A stretch of DNA of 64,000 nucleotides. Source: Salminus brasiliensis. Taxonomy: Eukaryota > Chordata > Actinopteri > Characiformes > Bryconidae. The translations under genes were made by a program, and so were the position numbers. The notes beneath the pieces were generated by a model. The model searched no databases. It saw nothing but the letters and a program-made list of their open reading frames with translations, and had not been told where the DNA came from. Of the stretch, positions 14,824 through 26,397 are shown piece by piece. The DNA lies in contig NC_132878.1 of assembly GCF_030463535.1 (NCBI RefSeq), positions 34,536,261 to 34,600,260 of the forward strand, written 5' to 3'. Position 1 is the stretch's first letter, and each line of letters begins with the position of its first letter.

Positions 14824-15949
14824 GTCAAAATCTGGAGCTCAGTCAAACATGCCATTGTGCTGACGTGGGACGGCTATGGGAACATGTTTTCATACCCTAG
14901 GCTTGTGTTCTGAGAGTGCGCTGGTGGGCTTATTCAAACAAGCGGGACAGGACAAAAACGATGCCTTTCGCATTTACAGCTCCACCGCAGTGCGCTCAAC
15001 TTTACCACACTGTCCAGTGCAAAGATAAGTGTCTCCAAAATATGCTTTATTATGTGTGAATCTAACATGCAGCGTGGAGATCTAACAGAAGATAACAGAA
15101 GAAGCCTGTGAGCCACTGAGTTCTGTTGACGTGGAACTCACACCACTGCTCTCCTCCACTGACTCAATCACTTTTAGGGAGATCAGTAGTCAGATATAGA
15201 TAATGTTCTCATACCCTTAGTTGTCCATGTATTTATAGATGCATTTATGACATTAATATCATGCTGAGCACTGGTTGCAGAGTTTACCAGGAACAGCACA
15301 AAGGAACGCCAAATGCTCTGTGTCATGACAGTAACCTGTCTTTCTGTAGGCACCTACAAGTCTATAAGGAGTTTAAATGTGGGGCATATATACATACATA
15401 CATACAAATAAATGGGATATTATTAGATGCAATTAGACACTGGTTTTATATATACATATCTATAAATATATAAACACACACATTTCTCTTTCTCCTGTAA
15501 AGTTTCCTGCAATTTGAGTTTTTTAAAGTTTCTGGGTGACAATATACAATACAAAATTAACAATATACATGTGTTTACATACGTTTAGTTAATTGGTAAA
15601 TTTTATATAAGTTGGTTCATTTTTAATAAGTAAACAACTCATCTGATATATCCTGATATATAGCTCAAGTGTGTGTAGAAAATAAAATAAAAATACCCAT
15701 CTTAGTTACTCAGGGGTGCCCAAAGTTTTGGACACACACACACACACACACACACAGAGACCAAGATATATAGGTATATAAATGTTACTGAACAATGAAC
15801 CAGACCGCCAAGAACGAGCAGTTTCCCCCCTTTTATTAAATAAAAAATACTTTTAAAGCTCGGTTCTCCTGCAAACACAGAATTCATAACTCTACATGCG
15901 TGCTTTTATGGATTTAGAAGAAATAACTCAAAAATAACGGAGACTGAGG
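14618..15949. other. non-coding sequence
   Basis: TC run (14788-14822) and CA run (15732-15756); otherwise nothing recognised. Confidence 0.6.
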
Positions 15950-16070
15950 TCCGTCTCTCTGCGCCAAGCAAACAAAGGAATGCAGGCTGGAACGCGTTGT
16001 ATTTTTCTCCCCACCCGTTTTCCGACAAGCCCCACCACCTGCGCTACGGTTGGCGGACTGTTTGTCCTGT

Positions 16071-16151
16071 CAGCCAATCACAGCGCTGTATGCAAATAAA
16101 ACGCATGAGAGTGCCAAAAATGAGCCAATCGAGGCGTGTGGGAGGCGGGGC
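16071..16151 (+). promoter_or_regulatory. CCAAT - octamer - CCAAT - GC box cluster
   Basis: Within 80 bp: CCAAT at 16074-16078, the perfect octamer ATGCAAAT at 16090-16097, a second CCAAT at 16125-16129, and GGAGGCGGGGC at 16141-16151. This is typical architecture of a TATA-less vertebrate promoter. Orientation of transcription cannot be fixed from it. Confidence 0.5.
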
Positions 16152-17565
16152 TTCTCCCGAAAATAGGTGGTGGCGAAGTGGAAACAACAAGGCAGCGTAA
16201 AATGCTGCATCACCGCATTGGTGAAGGAGGAGGAGGAGGAGGGGGGGGGTCACAATTTTGGATGGGAACAGGATTTCGTACACCACCAGCAGCTCCCGTA
16301 GAAACGTTTCACCAGGATTGTTCAAACGCTAGCGTTTGTCTGTTAATCAGATCAAATCGCGACTAGAAAAGCACAGCAGATGTGTGTGTGAGTGTGTGTG
16401 TGGGAACTAAGGGCTAACGCAGGCTAATGCTACATTCATACATCCTCCCAGCTGAAGACAAAGCCAAGTCATTCATAACAAGCGGGCTCACGGTTCACCA
16501 CAGCGAGCAGCCCAAAACAGACCAGATCTGAGGCGTTTCATTAAAAAATAAACAGATGATTTTCATGAAAATAATAAAAAGGGCCGGAGAGCACGTTTCT
16601 GCAACCCGAGGGCTTCGTCTGGCCACAACAAGAGCACTTGGAGCTATTCGCTAATCGCTGCACTTGTTTACAACCGAGTCCGCGCTGACTCCCACAACTC
16701 CAGATAATCACATGCCTAGTCTGATCTCCAGTCCTCGATCCCCCGTGATTTCCCCCAAATGAAGGGGAGCTTTTGGTAACTCGTCGTCCGGGCTCACATT
16801 CCGACGGAGAGACCGAGGGGGGAAAAGGGTCGCTGCTGCTTTAAATGGCGCCCTCGGGCAACACAGGGCTGCTGCAGCCCCCCTTACACAGCAGATATTT
16901 CTGCTGATATTTGTGTGGATTAATGGAGGGATGGGGGAAGGGGGGAAGGGGGGGGGGTTGGTGGTGGTGTAATGCGGTGGCTCCGGGTTGGAGCGCGCTG
17001 TGCACGGCAGAACAAAGCCAGCCGGAGAGCTGCTTTTCTGCAGCAGCAGCAGCAGCAGGCAGGGTAGGCACATTCCCACAGCAGCAGGCTGCTTTTCACT
17101 GGGATGCACTTGCAAAAACTAAAAGTGACACGGCACGGCTGTGTTCTCCATGTGCAGGAGAGGACTGCGCTTATTAACATAACCCTTGATATGCTAATCA
17201 TAACAACTGTAACAGTAGTGGAAGTAGATTGGGTGACAATAACAATAGTAGTAGCAGCGGTAGTAAAAGCAGGGGTGTAGGAGAAGTAGAAGTAGTAGAC
17301 GTACTGGGATTACAATAACAACAACAATAATAATATTAAGAATAATTATAACAAAAAGAAGTAATAATAATAGTAGTTGTTGTTGTTGTTGTACTTTCTA
17401 CAAAAAGGGTCCTCTGACTCTTTTATTAGAACTGTTAAAGAATTAGCATAATAAAAATGATTCATTTCGCTTTAAAATCCATATTATTAAAACAATAACC
17501 CATGCAATGACCAGTTGAAGGTATGTGAAGGCAGGGACAGGGTGAACTACAGTGGAGCCCTCGAG

Positions 17566-17760
17566 GCGAGGAGGTGGTGGTGGTTGTGGAGGGGGGGGGG
17601 GGGGGGGGGGGGTCCGTCTGTTTGTGTGCCACTTGGTCGGTCAAGGCTTCCGCGAGTGACAGCTTCTGTTCCCTCCTCGAAAACAAGGGCCATGCCTGAC
17701 CCCCCCCCCCCCCCCTTCTCCTCCTCCTCACCACCACCACCACTACCACCCCTCCTAAAC
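17566..17760. repeat. poly-G / poly-C inverted pair
   Basis: GGTGGTGGTTGTGGA plus a 23-base G run (17590-17612) faces a 15-base C run plus CTCCTCCTCACCACCACCAC (17700-17750). They are inverted and about 90 bp apart, inside the GC-rich block. Confidence 0.9.
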
Positions 17761-17979
17761 CCCCTCCGAACCCCTCCACCCTTCCTCCTCCTCCAGGATG
17801 GCAACGCATCCAACTCCTGTGCAAAAACAGGCAGCCGGCCGCTCGGGCTCTGCAACACAACAGGATGCGGCCACGTCCCACGGCGCGCGCGTCGTTCACG
17901 TGCACCGTGCTTGGTCAGGGTGGTCAATGCAATGCATAAAGAAACGGTTCCCTCCGCTCCGAGCCTCAAGCGCCCCCTC

Positions 17980-18020
<41 letters not shown>

Positions 18021-18148
18021 TCTTTGCACAAGCACGAGTTCCTAACAGCGAGCAGCGACTCGAGCTCGAGCTTCACGTTGAGTGAAGTGCAGAAACACAA
18101 ACAAACAAACAAACAAACAGACAGAAAACACGAGTCGAGTCCACTTAC

Positions 18149-18285
18149 CTTCAACTTCCCTCTGTTTTGCTCTCGTAATCCAGCCCGTTCGTGCGCGTGC
18201 TTAAAAAAATCAATGTCTTTCACATGATGACTTCCTTCCAGACTCCTCTAAAGCCTCCCCGTGCAGGAAGATCAAAGCCTGCACG

Positions 18286-18329
<44 letters not shown>

Positions 18330-18534
18330 ATTTTCTCAGCGTCAAGTTTGGGATTAGAAGACCCTTCAGCGTGCACGCGCGCGCGTTTGTGTGAATCGCT
18401 CTGTTGATGTGCAAGTGTGTATGTGTGTATGAGTGCGCGCGCGCGTGTGTGTGTGTGTGCGCGCGCGGTGATCCCGTGCAGCATGCAGCTCTTCGTCTCC
18501 TGTGTTTGGTACTGAAGCGCTACGCCTCCTCCCT

Positions 18535-18583
<49 letters not shown>

Positions 18584-18600
18584 CCAGCGTTGTTGACATT
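18149..18600 (-). other. putative non-coding first exon with consensus 5' splice site
   Basis: On the minus strand, GC-rich sequence runs into gggaagttgaag|GTAAGTGG, a near-perfect U1 donor at 18149/18148. No open frame with a convincing start precedes it. That fits a 5' UTR exon. The upstream limit is a guess placed in the CpG-rich, TC-repeat-bearing sequence. Confidence 0.35.
18286..18580. repeat. TC repeats flanking GC/GT-alternating tracts
   Basis: (TC) runs at 18286-18328 and 18540-18580 bracket alternating purine-pyrimidine stretches (gcgcgcgc, gtgtgtgt) at 18376-18470. A related TC run lies at 17989-18016. Confidence 0.9.
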
Positions 18601-18950
18601 CGCCGAGTGACGTCACCTCCCCCTGCCCTCATTCACACACACACACACACACAAAGCAGCGCGCGGGCGCCTGCGCCAACCCAATAAATAAATAAACAAA
18701 TAAGTCAGCAGATAAATACATAAATAAACAAACAAATACACAAGTGGACGGATGGCGGGCGGGCGGGCAGGCGGGCGCGCGCTCACAGCGTTGGGGAACG
18801 GAGCGCGGGGGACGTAGCGGATTTTCAGAATCGGCGTCGGTTCACTACGGCCACACAACCCGGGGGGCGCGCCAAAAACACAGAGAGAAAACACGCGCGC
18901 AAACGAGCTTAGAGAATCAGCGTAATGGCGCAGCACTGACGTTACCTTAC

Positions 18951-20990
18951 TACAACTACCAGATCTGACTGATGACAGTAATCCTAATGATAATAACAAC
19001 ACGAATAATAAAAATAATGCAGCTAGTGTTTATATTAATATTAATATTAATTAATATCATTAATATAAGAACAGAATACGGTAAATACTCATGTAAATAC
19101 TCAAAATAATAAACGAATCACATCTATACATAATAAAAAAAACTATAAAAACATATTACAATATACGATATAGTAATAACTGTAATAACTATTCATACAG
19201 TATTAAAACAGCGACAACAAAAATAATACAAAAAATTACAACCTTTTATCAAGAACAATTATTTTGAATGTAATTATTATTGTTATTAAGAATAATGACC
19301 GTCATGTCTGTCACCATTACTATACTATATTGCTAACTGTTATTATGTATTAAGAACAACATCAAATGATATGCTCTGATAATTGAGAGATGATATTTAT
19401 CCAATAAAACATTTACTTGTTTATTATTGTTAATTATATTGACTGTTATAATGAGTGTTGGCTACTAATATTATACGCACATTTACTTCATTATTAACAA
19501 GAAGAGTGATAATGAAAAGAAGAAAGGCAGTGATGGCAGCGAATGATAAACATATGAAACAGTAATCTAATGATTACTAATATTCGTACTGTTCTTTTCC
19601 AACAATGAAGAGGAAAGATGTGCCAGAGGAGGTGAATCCGAGTCTGTGTTTTGGATCACAGTCTTTTTAACACAGGCGGGCTTTGTTCTGCCCACACGCC
19701 CCAGCCGCTCTGGGTGGGAAGAGTTTCATTTAGAGGGGAGAACTCTTCCCCCTCATACAGGAGTGTACGCGTCTGTGTGTGTTTCTGTGCAAAAGCTAGA
19801 GTGTCCTCTTATTCCGTTATCCTGGAGAGCGTGATTTGGAGTGGAGAGCTGTTAATCATTCATATTTACTTCCTGAATGCTATTAATTGATACCCAATGC
19901 CATGCAATCTAATCCTCACAGCAATGTTATATCATCTAGTGTGAAGCCTTCCCAGAAGAGTAGAGGCTGTTATTGCAGCCAAGAGGAGAAAGCTCTCTAT
20001 TAACACACTTGATTTCAGTAGAACCAGTAGAGGAGCACTCCTTTCCGAACATGATTTGGCAGTAATTGTGCTGAGGTAATCTTTTGCTGATATGATTGGA
20101 TGTACTGATAAAATAGATCTGCAAGGCTTACAAGATCAGCATGAACCCCTGGATGAATACTGTCTATGCTGACTCAGGTTATTTATCCTGTACGGTTTGG
20201 AGCAAAAATCAGAGACCACCCTTGGCTTATTTCATTTCCAGTCAAAGCTTCCATTCAGTTTAGGAGACTCTCTTTCAGCATTTCTGCAGAACTCAGCAGC
20301 AGTCAGACGTTCAGTCTGAAGGTTCTTTAATACTCCCTTTATGTACGAATATTAATGCATCCTTTATTAAGGTAAGCGTCCCTGCCCACATACTTCTGTG
20401 CATCCTTTTCGTTGGCATGGATGTTAAGCAGTACATCCACTAGAGGGCACTTCACGTCGGTGGAGGAGGTGGTGATAATGTCAATTTCACACCGAATGCA
20501 GAAAATTCACCGCTGTCCTTTTAAAGATATTATTTTCAATGGGATCTGCTTGAACTATCAGCTACACTGCCCCCCGCAATTTCCAGCGGTACTACTCTGT
20601 TCCATCCACATCCATGAACTTGTAGATACCGTGCACATATATGCTCCGCCCGTATCCGTATTTAACGCTGGGCATAAATAAACCTTTAGACGTTGGAGCA
20701 GCTTCTGTGGCAGCTTCTACTAATGCCTGCCTGAAGAATTCTTCTGTCCCTACTTTCTTACGGCTTAGAAGAAAAACACAGTGTGCATGAGCAGCGATCA
20801 CTCACACACACCATTACCACACCACACACACTCATATCCCCAAGCCCAACACACACGTACACATAGGCGGATGGTTGAAGTGGCATTCCTGCACTCCCTG
20901 ACCTTTCCTTTGGGGCATTCTGTCAGGGGCCCGAAAAAAAAAACTGGAGGGGGGCTGGAGGACAAAAACAGATCCATACGTGTGTGTGAG
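18951..20990. other. AT-rich non-coding sequence upstream of the GC-rich block
   Basis: Strongly AT-rich with AAT/ATA words (19000-19600), then mixed sequence containing the MARE-like site. No gene seen. Confidence 0.6.
20167..20178 (+). promoter_or_regulatory. MARE-like site TGCTGACTCAGG
   Basis: It matches the Maf recognition element TGCTGAC-TCAGC at 11 of 12 positions. CNC/Bach-small Maf heterodimers bind such sites. It lies about 1.6 kb upstream of the proposed minus-strand first exon. A single site may be chance. Confidence 0.3.
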
Positions 20991-21000
20991 AAAGAAAGAA

Positions 21001-21009
<9 letters not shown>

Positions 21010-21050
<41 letters not shown>
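21010..21050. repeat. (GA)20 microsatellite
   Basis: Pure GA dinucleotides, preceded by GAAA words. Confidence 0.95.
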
Positions 21051-21056
<6 letters not shown>

Positions 21057-21089
21057 GGAAATAAAGAGATTACAGAGGCTATTCATATT

Positions 21090-21475
21090 AATTTTTTTGG
21101 TTCCTTAAAGAACCTGTGTCGACAGAGGGTCGAGAGAGTGTGTAGAACCTTTATAAAAAGTTTAAAGAACCAAAACTCAAAGCAAAAAGGGATTCTATTT
21201 AATACCAAAAAAGGTTTGGCTTATAACAACAGTGGAACCCTCTTTAGTGCTGTATAGAACCATTTTAATATGTTCGAAGAAAACAAAGTTATATATAGAG
21301 AAGAAGCATTTACCCAAACAAGGAACCAGTTAAGTTGTCAGGGTTATGTATAGAACCACTGTTCTAGGAAGGAACTAAGACCTGTCTGTTTAAAGAACGT
21401 ATTCTAAAGGCTCTGTACAAATGTAAGGGTTCTTGCGAGAGCCTTTAAGGTTTAAAAAGGTTCCTCACACTCACA
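21090..21475. repeat. 'ggttccttaaagaacc' palindrome-rich repeat
   Basis: Many short inverted words (ttccttaaagaacc, tagaaccttt, aaaggttcc) typical of a fish non-autonomous DNA element. Shorter relatives are at 7660-7800 and 9372-9462. Confidence 0.5.
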
Positions 21476-21524
21476 TCTCATCTTTAGTTTTTTTTATTTA
21501 TTTTATTTTACTTCATTTTCTACT

Positions 21525-21865
21525 CAATTTAGAAGGCCAATTACCCAATTCCTGTTCATATGAACTCCCCCTTTCACTAGCAATGAGCCCAACACTGGGA
21601 GGGTGAAGACTAGCACACGTCTCCTCTGACACATGTAAAGCCAGCCACCGCCTCCTTTCTAACTACTGCTGCATTGCACTGGGAGTCATGTGTTAGGAGG
21701 AAGTGCCATCAACTCATCCCTGAGCGAAAGCAATTCGCGCCAATTGTACTCTCTTGGACTCCAGCTGCTGATGGCAAGGAGCATGACCAGGCATTCCAAG
21801 CAGTGATCATCAGTTCATAGTCTTAAGGCAGCGCCTTAGCCTACTGGACCACTCTAAGCCCCCCC
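21525..21865 (-). mobile_element. tRNA-derived SINE, full-length-like
   Basis: On the minus strand it runs gagtggtccagtaggctaaggcgctgcc (A-box-like), a decayed B-box region, catcagcagctggagtcc, then a GC-rich body, and ends aattgggtaattggccttctaaattgag with an AT-rich tail. The head matches the copy at 41545-41705. Confidence 0.7.
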
Positions 21866-22293
21866 TCACTTCTCATCTTAACATAGGAACCAGACTACTG
21901 AGTCAAATAAATATATAGAGCCGCTGTATAGAACCCTTTGCTTAGTGTGTACGTAAATATAACATACTCCAAACACCTATATAGGACCTATATAGTGCTA
22001 ATGTACTGAACATTGTAATCAAGGGGCTCTGCCAGGGATTTTGGGCCCCACAACGTCTACTCAACCCATTTCTAGGGCCCCTGTTATCCTAGTTAACCCC
22101 ACCTAACCCCACATATCAGATGATGACATATGTATCGCTACACCTATAGCATATCTGTGTGTGTGTGTGTGTTAAGGCAGGTCGTCGTGTGTATGACGGT
22201 GTTGTTTTCCGCCCACCACGTTGGACAAACATTGCGTTTTTATGTCAGGAAGTGTAATTAGCAGTAATGCAAACAGCATGCACCGTGTCTGGG

Positions 22294-22296
<3 letters not shown>

Positions 22297-22351
<55 letters not shown>
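22297..22351. repeat. (GA)27 microsatellite
   Basis: Uninterrupted GA dinucleotides. Confidence 0.95.
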
Positions 22352-22356
<5 letters not shown>

Positions 22357-22469
22357 GAGAAAGGTCAGACGGACAGAGACAGATGCACCTCCGCGCTCTG
22401 TCTGTCCTATGTTCTGGCCGACACAACTGGTCAACTGACCTCCTCCTCAAAAAGGCTGTACAACACACA

Positions 22470-23085
22470 TGCAGTCGTGGGCAAAAATATTGGCACCCCT
22501 GCTGCACTTCTTTCAGAAAACACACCACATCTCCCAGAACACTGTTACAATTACAGATGCCTTGGTGTTCATACATTTATTTATTTTTTTTATTTAAAAA
22601 AAGCCTAAAATCAGTCTATTCATGTAACCATGAATGAGCTTCTTACACCTCTCTCACCTCTGGATTTTGGAGCACTCTTCTGCCAACTGCTCCAGGTCTC
22701 TCAGAATGAAGAGGTGCCTTCTCCCAACTGCTGTTTTGAGATCTCTCCACAGGTGTTCTTTAAGATTTAGATCTGGACTCACTGATGGTCACTCCCAAAC
22801 TCTCCACTGCTTTGTCTTAAACCATTTCTGGGTGGTTCCATTCAGACGGTGACACACTGCTGATCCCTGTGCCTGCAGGTCTGCCTGAATTGGTTTGGAA
22901 GTTGATTGAGGTTCTTCAGCCACAATACGAACGATCCCTTGCTGCATCCTTCCATCACGTTTTCTCTTCCGTCTACGTCCAGGGATGTTAGCCACAGTGC
23001 CTTGTGACTACAGTGACCTACAGCCTTGATATTATCTATCATTTTCTGCAATTTTGGGCACACAAATATTAAGTAAATTTTTCGT
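22470..23085 (-). pseudogene. Tc1-like transposase fossil, internally deleted
   Basis: Minus-strand reading gives an N-terminal helix-turn-helix segment (RIVAEEPQSTSKPIQADLQ) and, in another frame, a C-terminal SPDLNLKEHLWRDLKTAVG segment equivalent to the SPDLNPIE...W motif with the third catalytic acid region. The two are joined directly by GTTQKWFKTKQ-like sequence, so the catalytic centre is missing. The left end (gggcaaaaatattggcacccc) resembles a Tc1-type terminal repeat. Non-functional. Confidence 0.75.
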
Positions 23086-24456
23086 CTTGGTTAATATATT
23101 TTTTATAGTATATATCGTATTGGAGACCCTCACCTCAGCAGGTGGTCTGCATGGGCTACATGAAGCGGCAGCTCTGGCTGGAAGGATGTTTTAAAAAGGA
23201 AACCTTGATCTGAAAGCATATTTGTGTATGTTGGAGCTCAGAGAGGCAAAGTTCAGGTTTGGCTACTGAAGCAAACTGCTACCTGCCTGCTGCAGATTCT
23301 GCCTGCTTCTGCCTGGTAGCCTTGTGGATCCATATGGCAGATGGGATCTGCAGAAGTGAAGATTTGAAAGTGAACAGATTGGGAACATAAACACAAACAC
23401 CTGAACATTTTTACAGTGTATGCAGCTCTGCTCACATGTGGCCATTTCCCCCCATATAATCAGCTGCTTGTCTCTTCACATTCTCTGCGGTTCCAAGCAA
23501 AAACTCATATTTTTTTCCTGGATTACATAAATGAATAGTAATATGATTCCAGATCTAGGAAAAGAACCGTGAAATGCGTCCCTCCGACTGGATGTCCCAG
23601 AGTGAGTGGACGTGCAGAAACTCATGCATGATGTGAAATGCCATCCCGTCATCATTTTTTCCACATATTCCACGAGGCAACCTAAGTTCAAGGCTGACAC
23701 ACTATCATGATGCTTAAATAAGAGACTTCCTTGTCATTCTTTGTCAAGAGTAACATCAAAGTCTCTCAAGCCACCTTCTAGGAATCTAGGATCATGAGTT
23801 GCACACTGCTTCCCAAAGCAAAGCATGATTTATGGATGCTTTAGTATCCAACACATGGGTGATGACTAATGAGGAATGACTTTGCAAATGGGTTTGTTTG
23901 TATTCAGGATCAAGGGGAATTCCACTGATTGTTCAAAACAAAGTCATTCAGAGTGGTTTGGTATGAGAGGGTGCGTTCTAGACAAACTTACAGAGTCATT
24001 GTGGTTCACAGTGGTGGTGAATAGAACCAATTGACTGAGTTTAGAGTTTAACGCCTCCAAAAAGCACAGACAAAAAAGCGATTATGCGGATCGGTTACAT
24101 ATAATATGTTGTCTGACGTCTGAAGACGTCTGAACTGCAAACTGTAAACTCTGAGGAAACCAACTGCTACTAAGTGGGTAATATTTCTATGTTATATACA
24201 ATGTATAACCACATTTCATGAGACAGTAGAGAAAGTACAGGATAAGGTTTAGTCTGAAATGCACTTCTGAACATACATCCACACCGGAGGAGGTTCTAAG
24301 GAAACGATTTGCCACCAATTTACCATCATCACTTATAAATCTTAGAAGACACATGCAGCTTTAATGATGGTTTCAAGCACTAAATAAAATGGCCATATTT
24401 GTGTTGTGGACATGCCAACCCCTGGTTTTATTCACCACCACTGTAAAGAAATCTAA
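23086..24456. other. non-coding sequence
   Basis: Only the dispersed repeat at 23915-24055 is recognised. Confidence 0.55.
23915..24055. repeat. 'cattctgagtggtttggt' dispersed repeat
   Basis: Shares aattccac..., gtcattcagagtggtttggta and cacagtggtggtgaatagaacca with 41065-41130. Inverted or diverged relatives are at 25240-25300 and flanking the SINE at 41440-41500 and 41735-41800. Confidence 0.55.
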
Positions 24457-25206
24457 GGGTGTTTTCACACCTGCACTCTTTAGTCTGGGTTAAATTGGAA
24501 TCTGGTTCATTTTCACCCTTGGATTTGATTGGGCACATGCAAATAGGGCTGCACAATATTTGAACAAAAAAAAAACACCAGAAGCGAATGATCCAACATC
24601 TCATGATATTAAAAACGCATTCTGTGTATCTGTGATTGGAGAATTAAATACATGGCAATGGTTATATGGTATGTCATGGAAAATCACAACACTGCAAAGT
24701 TTCCTTCTGCATTTAGCAGCAAAAAAGCAACATTTAATTCAATAGACCCTACATGACATTTGGCGTTCTGCGGTGTGACAACTGCACATGCCCACATTGC
24801 AATAACGATGCTAAAACAATATATTGTGCAGTCCTAGGTGTGAATACAGCAATCGCACTCGAATGTGGACCAAAACAACTTCAGCGTGACCCTCCAGAGG
24901 AGGTGGTCTCGGTTCGGTCCCAAATTAACCTTGGAGCAGTTTGTTTGTGGTGAGAACAATGTTATCTGACCTCGATCCGATCCAACTATCAGGTGTATAG
25001 TATACTATATATACTATACCTTCCTCCTGTATTTACTTTCTTGCTCCTGCCCCTGACAAATCTGACCACTGGTTTCTCACATGGTTTGTTGTGATGCATT
25101 CTGGTGTGCTTGAATTTGTACCTGTGTGAAAACAAACCAAACCAAGGGGAAAACTCGTACCAGACTTGTACCAGAGCAAACAAACCGTAGGTGTGAAAAT
25201 GCACTA
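24457..25206. mobile_element. non-autonomous inverted-repeat DNA transposon, interrupted by a nested element
   Basis: Left end GGGTGTTTTCACACCTGCAC and inverted right end AGTGCATTTTCACACCTACGG pair over about 17 bases. The interior (ctttagtctgggttaaattgg; gtgagaacaatgttat; aaccaaaccaagggg) is a recognisable fish repeat without coding capacity. It is split by the element at 24544-24836. Confidence 0.7.
24544..24836. mobile_element. nested 293-bp miniature element
   Basis: Ends TAGGGCTGCACAATAT and, inverted, TAGGACTGCACAATAT differ at one position in 16. It lies inside the 24457-25206 element. Non-coding. Confidence 0.75.
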
Positions 25207-26397
25207 GGTCACAGAGTTTCTCTACAGTGAACCAGGTCACACCAAACTAACTCTGAATGACCAAACAACTGAATTCTACAGAAGGGCTAGAATTCCCCTT
25301 TAACTCAGATTTACACAATGAAATCTGGATGTTGGAAAACACATGAGAGTATGGGCAAAATCCAAGCTTCAAGGCTGCAACTACTGTTTTTAGCCATGCC
25401 ACGTAATTCTGTCCATTTTTATAGAGAACTAAAGTCTTCTCGGTCACAGAAACCACAGAAACTCAATGCGGTTTAAAGCAAGTGTGTGATGATTTAGGCA
25501 TGATGCTAATAGGTGGGGCATACAGATCCATCACGTTAGCCTCGTAACTCTAGCGCAAAGCTACAGTAGCAACTTCAGCCTGAACTTTAAACTGCAGAAG
25601 ATACGTTAGAAGAAGCACAGCTTTATACTCAAGGCCTCAAATATTGCAGCTCACTGCACTTCTTCACACGGCGGTGTTTCGACAACTCATCCAGCACATG
25701 TCAAATCCTGTAGCTGCCGAAAGAGTTGACTCATAACACTCGAGCTCGGCGTCAAATCAAAACAGTCAACTCCCCCCCCCCCAACCGCCCTCCACCTGAA
25801 ACAAGACGAACGCATCCCCGTCGGTCACGGAGTCATGCTTCAGCCGGCGATGACTCATTTCACTGGGAGATTAATTGCCGTTGCGGTCGCAGCGAGACAA
25901 AAGCGTGCCAAGAAAAAAGGGGAGGCAGGCCTCGGCAAAGGCCCGAAGACGCAAAAGGCAGCCGCGGAGGCCAGGGTCTGCCAGCATGGGTTCGGGAGCC
26001 AGAGACCGTGATTACGTCAATGAGTGCTAGAAAGCCCCCGAGGCGCAGAGCGCTAACCGCCATTCACAACACAGGCAACCTGCTTCAACTCAGCCAGCTC
26101 GGGTTACCTGTAGTGCAAGCAGCTCCCTTGGAGTCAGACAGGTGTGTTTGTGTGTGTGTGCACACCTACAAACACTTACGCTCACATGCGTGGGCACCGA
26201 AGGGTATTTCACAAATGGTTAGCCTTAGAATAACCCTAGTTTTTCTCAGTCAGTGATGGATAGGCCCAGCATCAAGTATGGGGGCATGGACATGCAAGCG
26301 TGAAGGTGCAAAGTAATCCTAGCCCGCCTTATTTTTCTTAGGCCACCAATCACTGCATTTTAGCTGTTTCGCAACAGACTTGCATTTTCCTTGGATG
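25207..26397. other. non-coding, partly GC-rich sequence with two AP-1/Bach-type sites
   Basis: 25780-26130 is GC-richer than its surroundings and carries a 176-codon open frame on the plus strand (25726-26256) that resembles no protein I know and is Arg/Pro-rich by composition. TGACTCA occurs at 25727-25733 and 25851-25857. A conserved regulatory element is possible but unproven. Confidence 0.45.

Larger units (their letters stand above)
15950..18950. promoter_or_regulatory. GC/CpG-rich block, candidate promoter region of a minus-strand gene (bach2 by synteny)
   Basis: GC and CpG content rise sharply here against an AT-rich background (e.g. gcgcgcgc tracts at 18376-18390 and 18436-18470, and a GGGC-repeat at 18754-18782). 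It has CCAAT, octamer and GC-box motifs at the left end and a strong minus-strand splice donor at 18149/18148. In mammals MAP3K7 and BACH2 are neighbours on the same strand, so the gene downstream of map3k7 here is expected to be bach2, whose first exon is non-coding. The gene identity is inference only; no BACH2 coding exon is in the window. Confidence 0.45.

Noticed and set aside
17462..18045. Open frames up to 176 codons in the CpG-rich block
   Set aside because: Created by poly-G/poly-C and TC repeats. Gly-, Pro- and Ser-Leu-rich translations occur on both strands with no homology.
25726..26256. 176-codon open frame on the plus strand
   Set aside because: GC-rich, Arg/Pro-rich by composition, no recognisable domain and a low-complexity Cys-Val tail from a GT repeat. 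No splice or translation context supports it.
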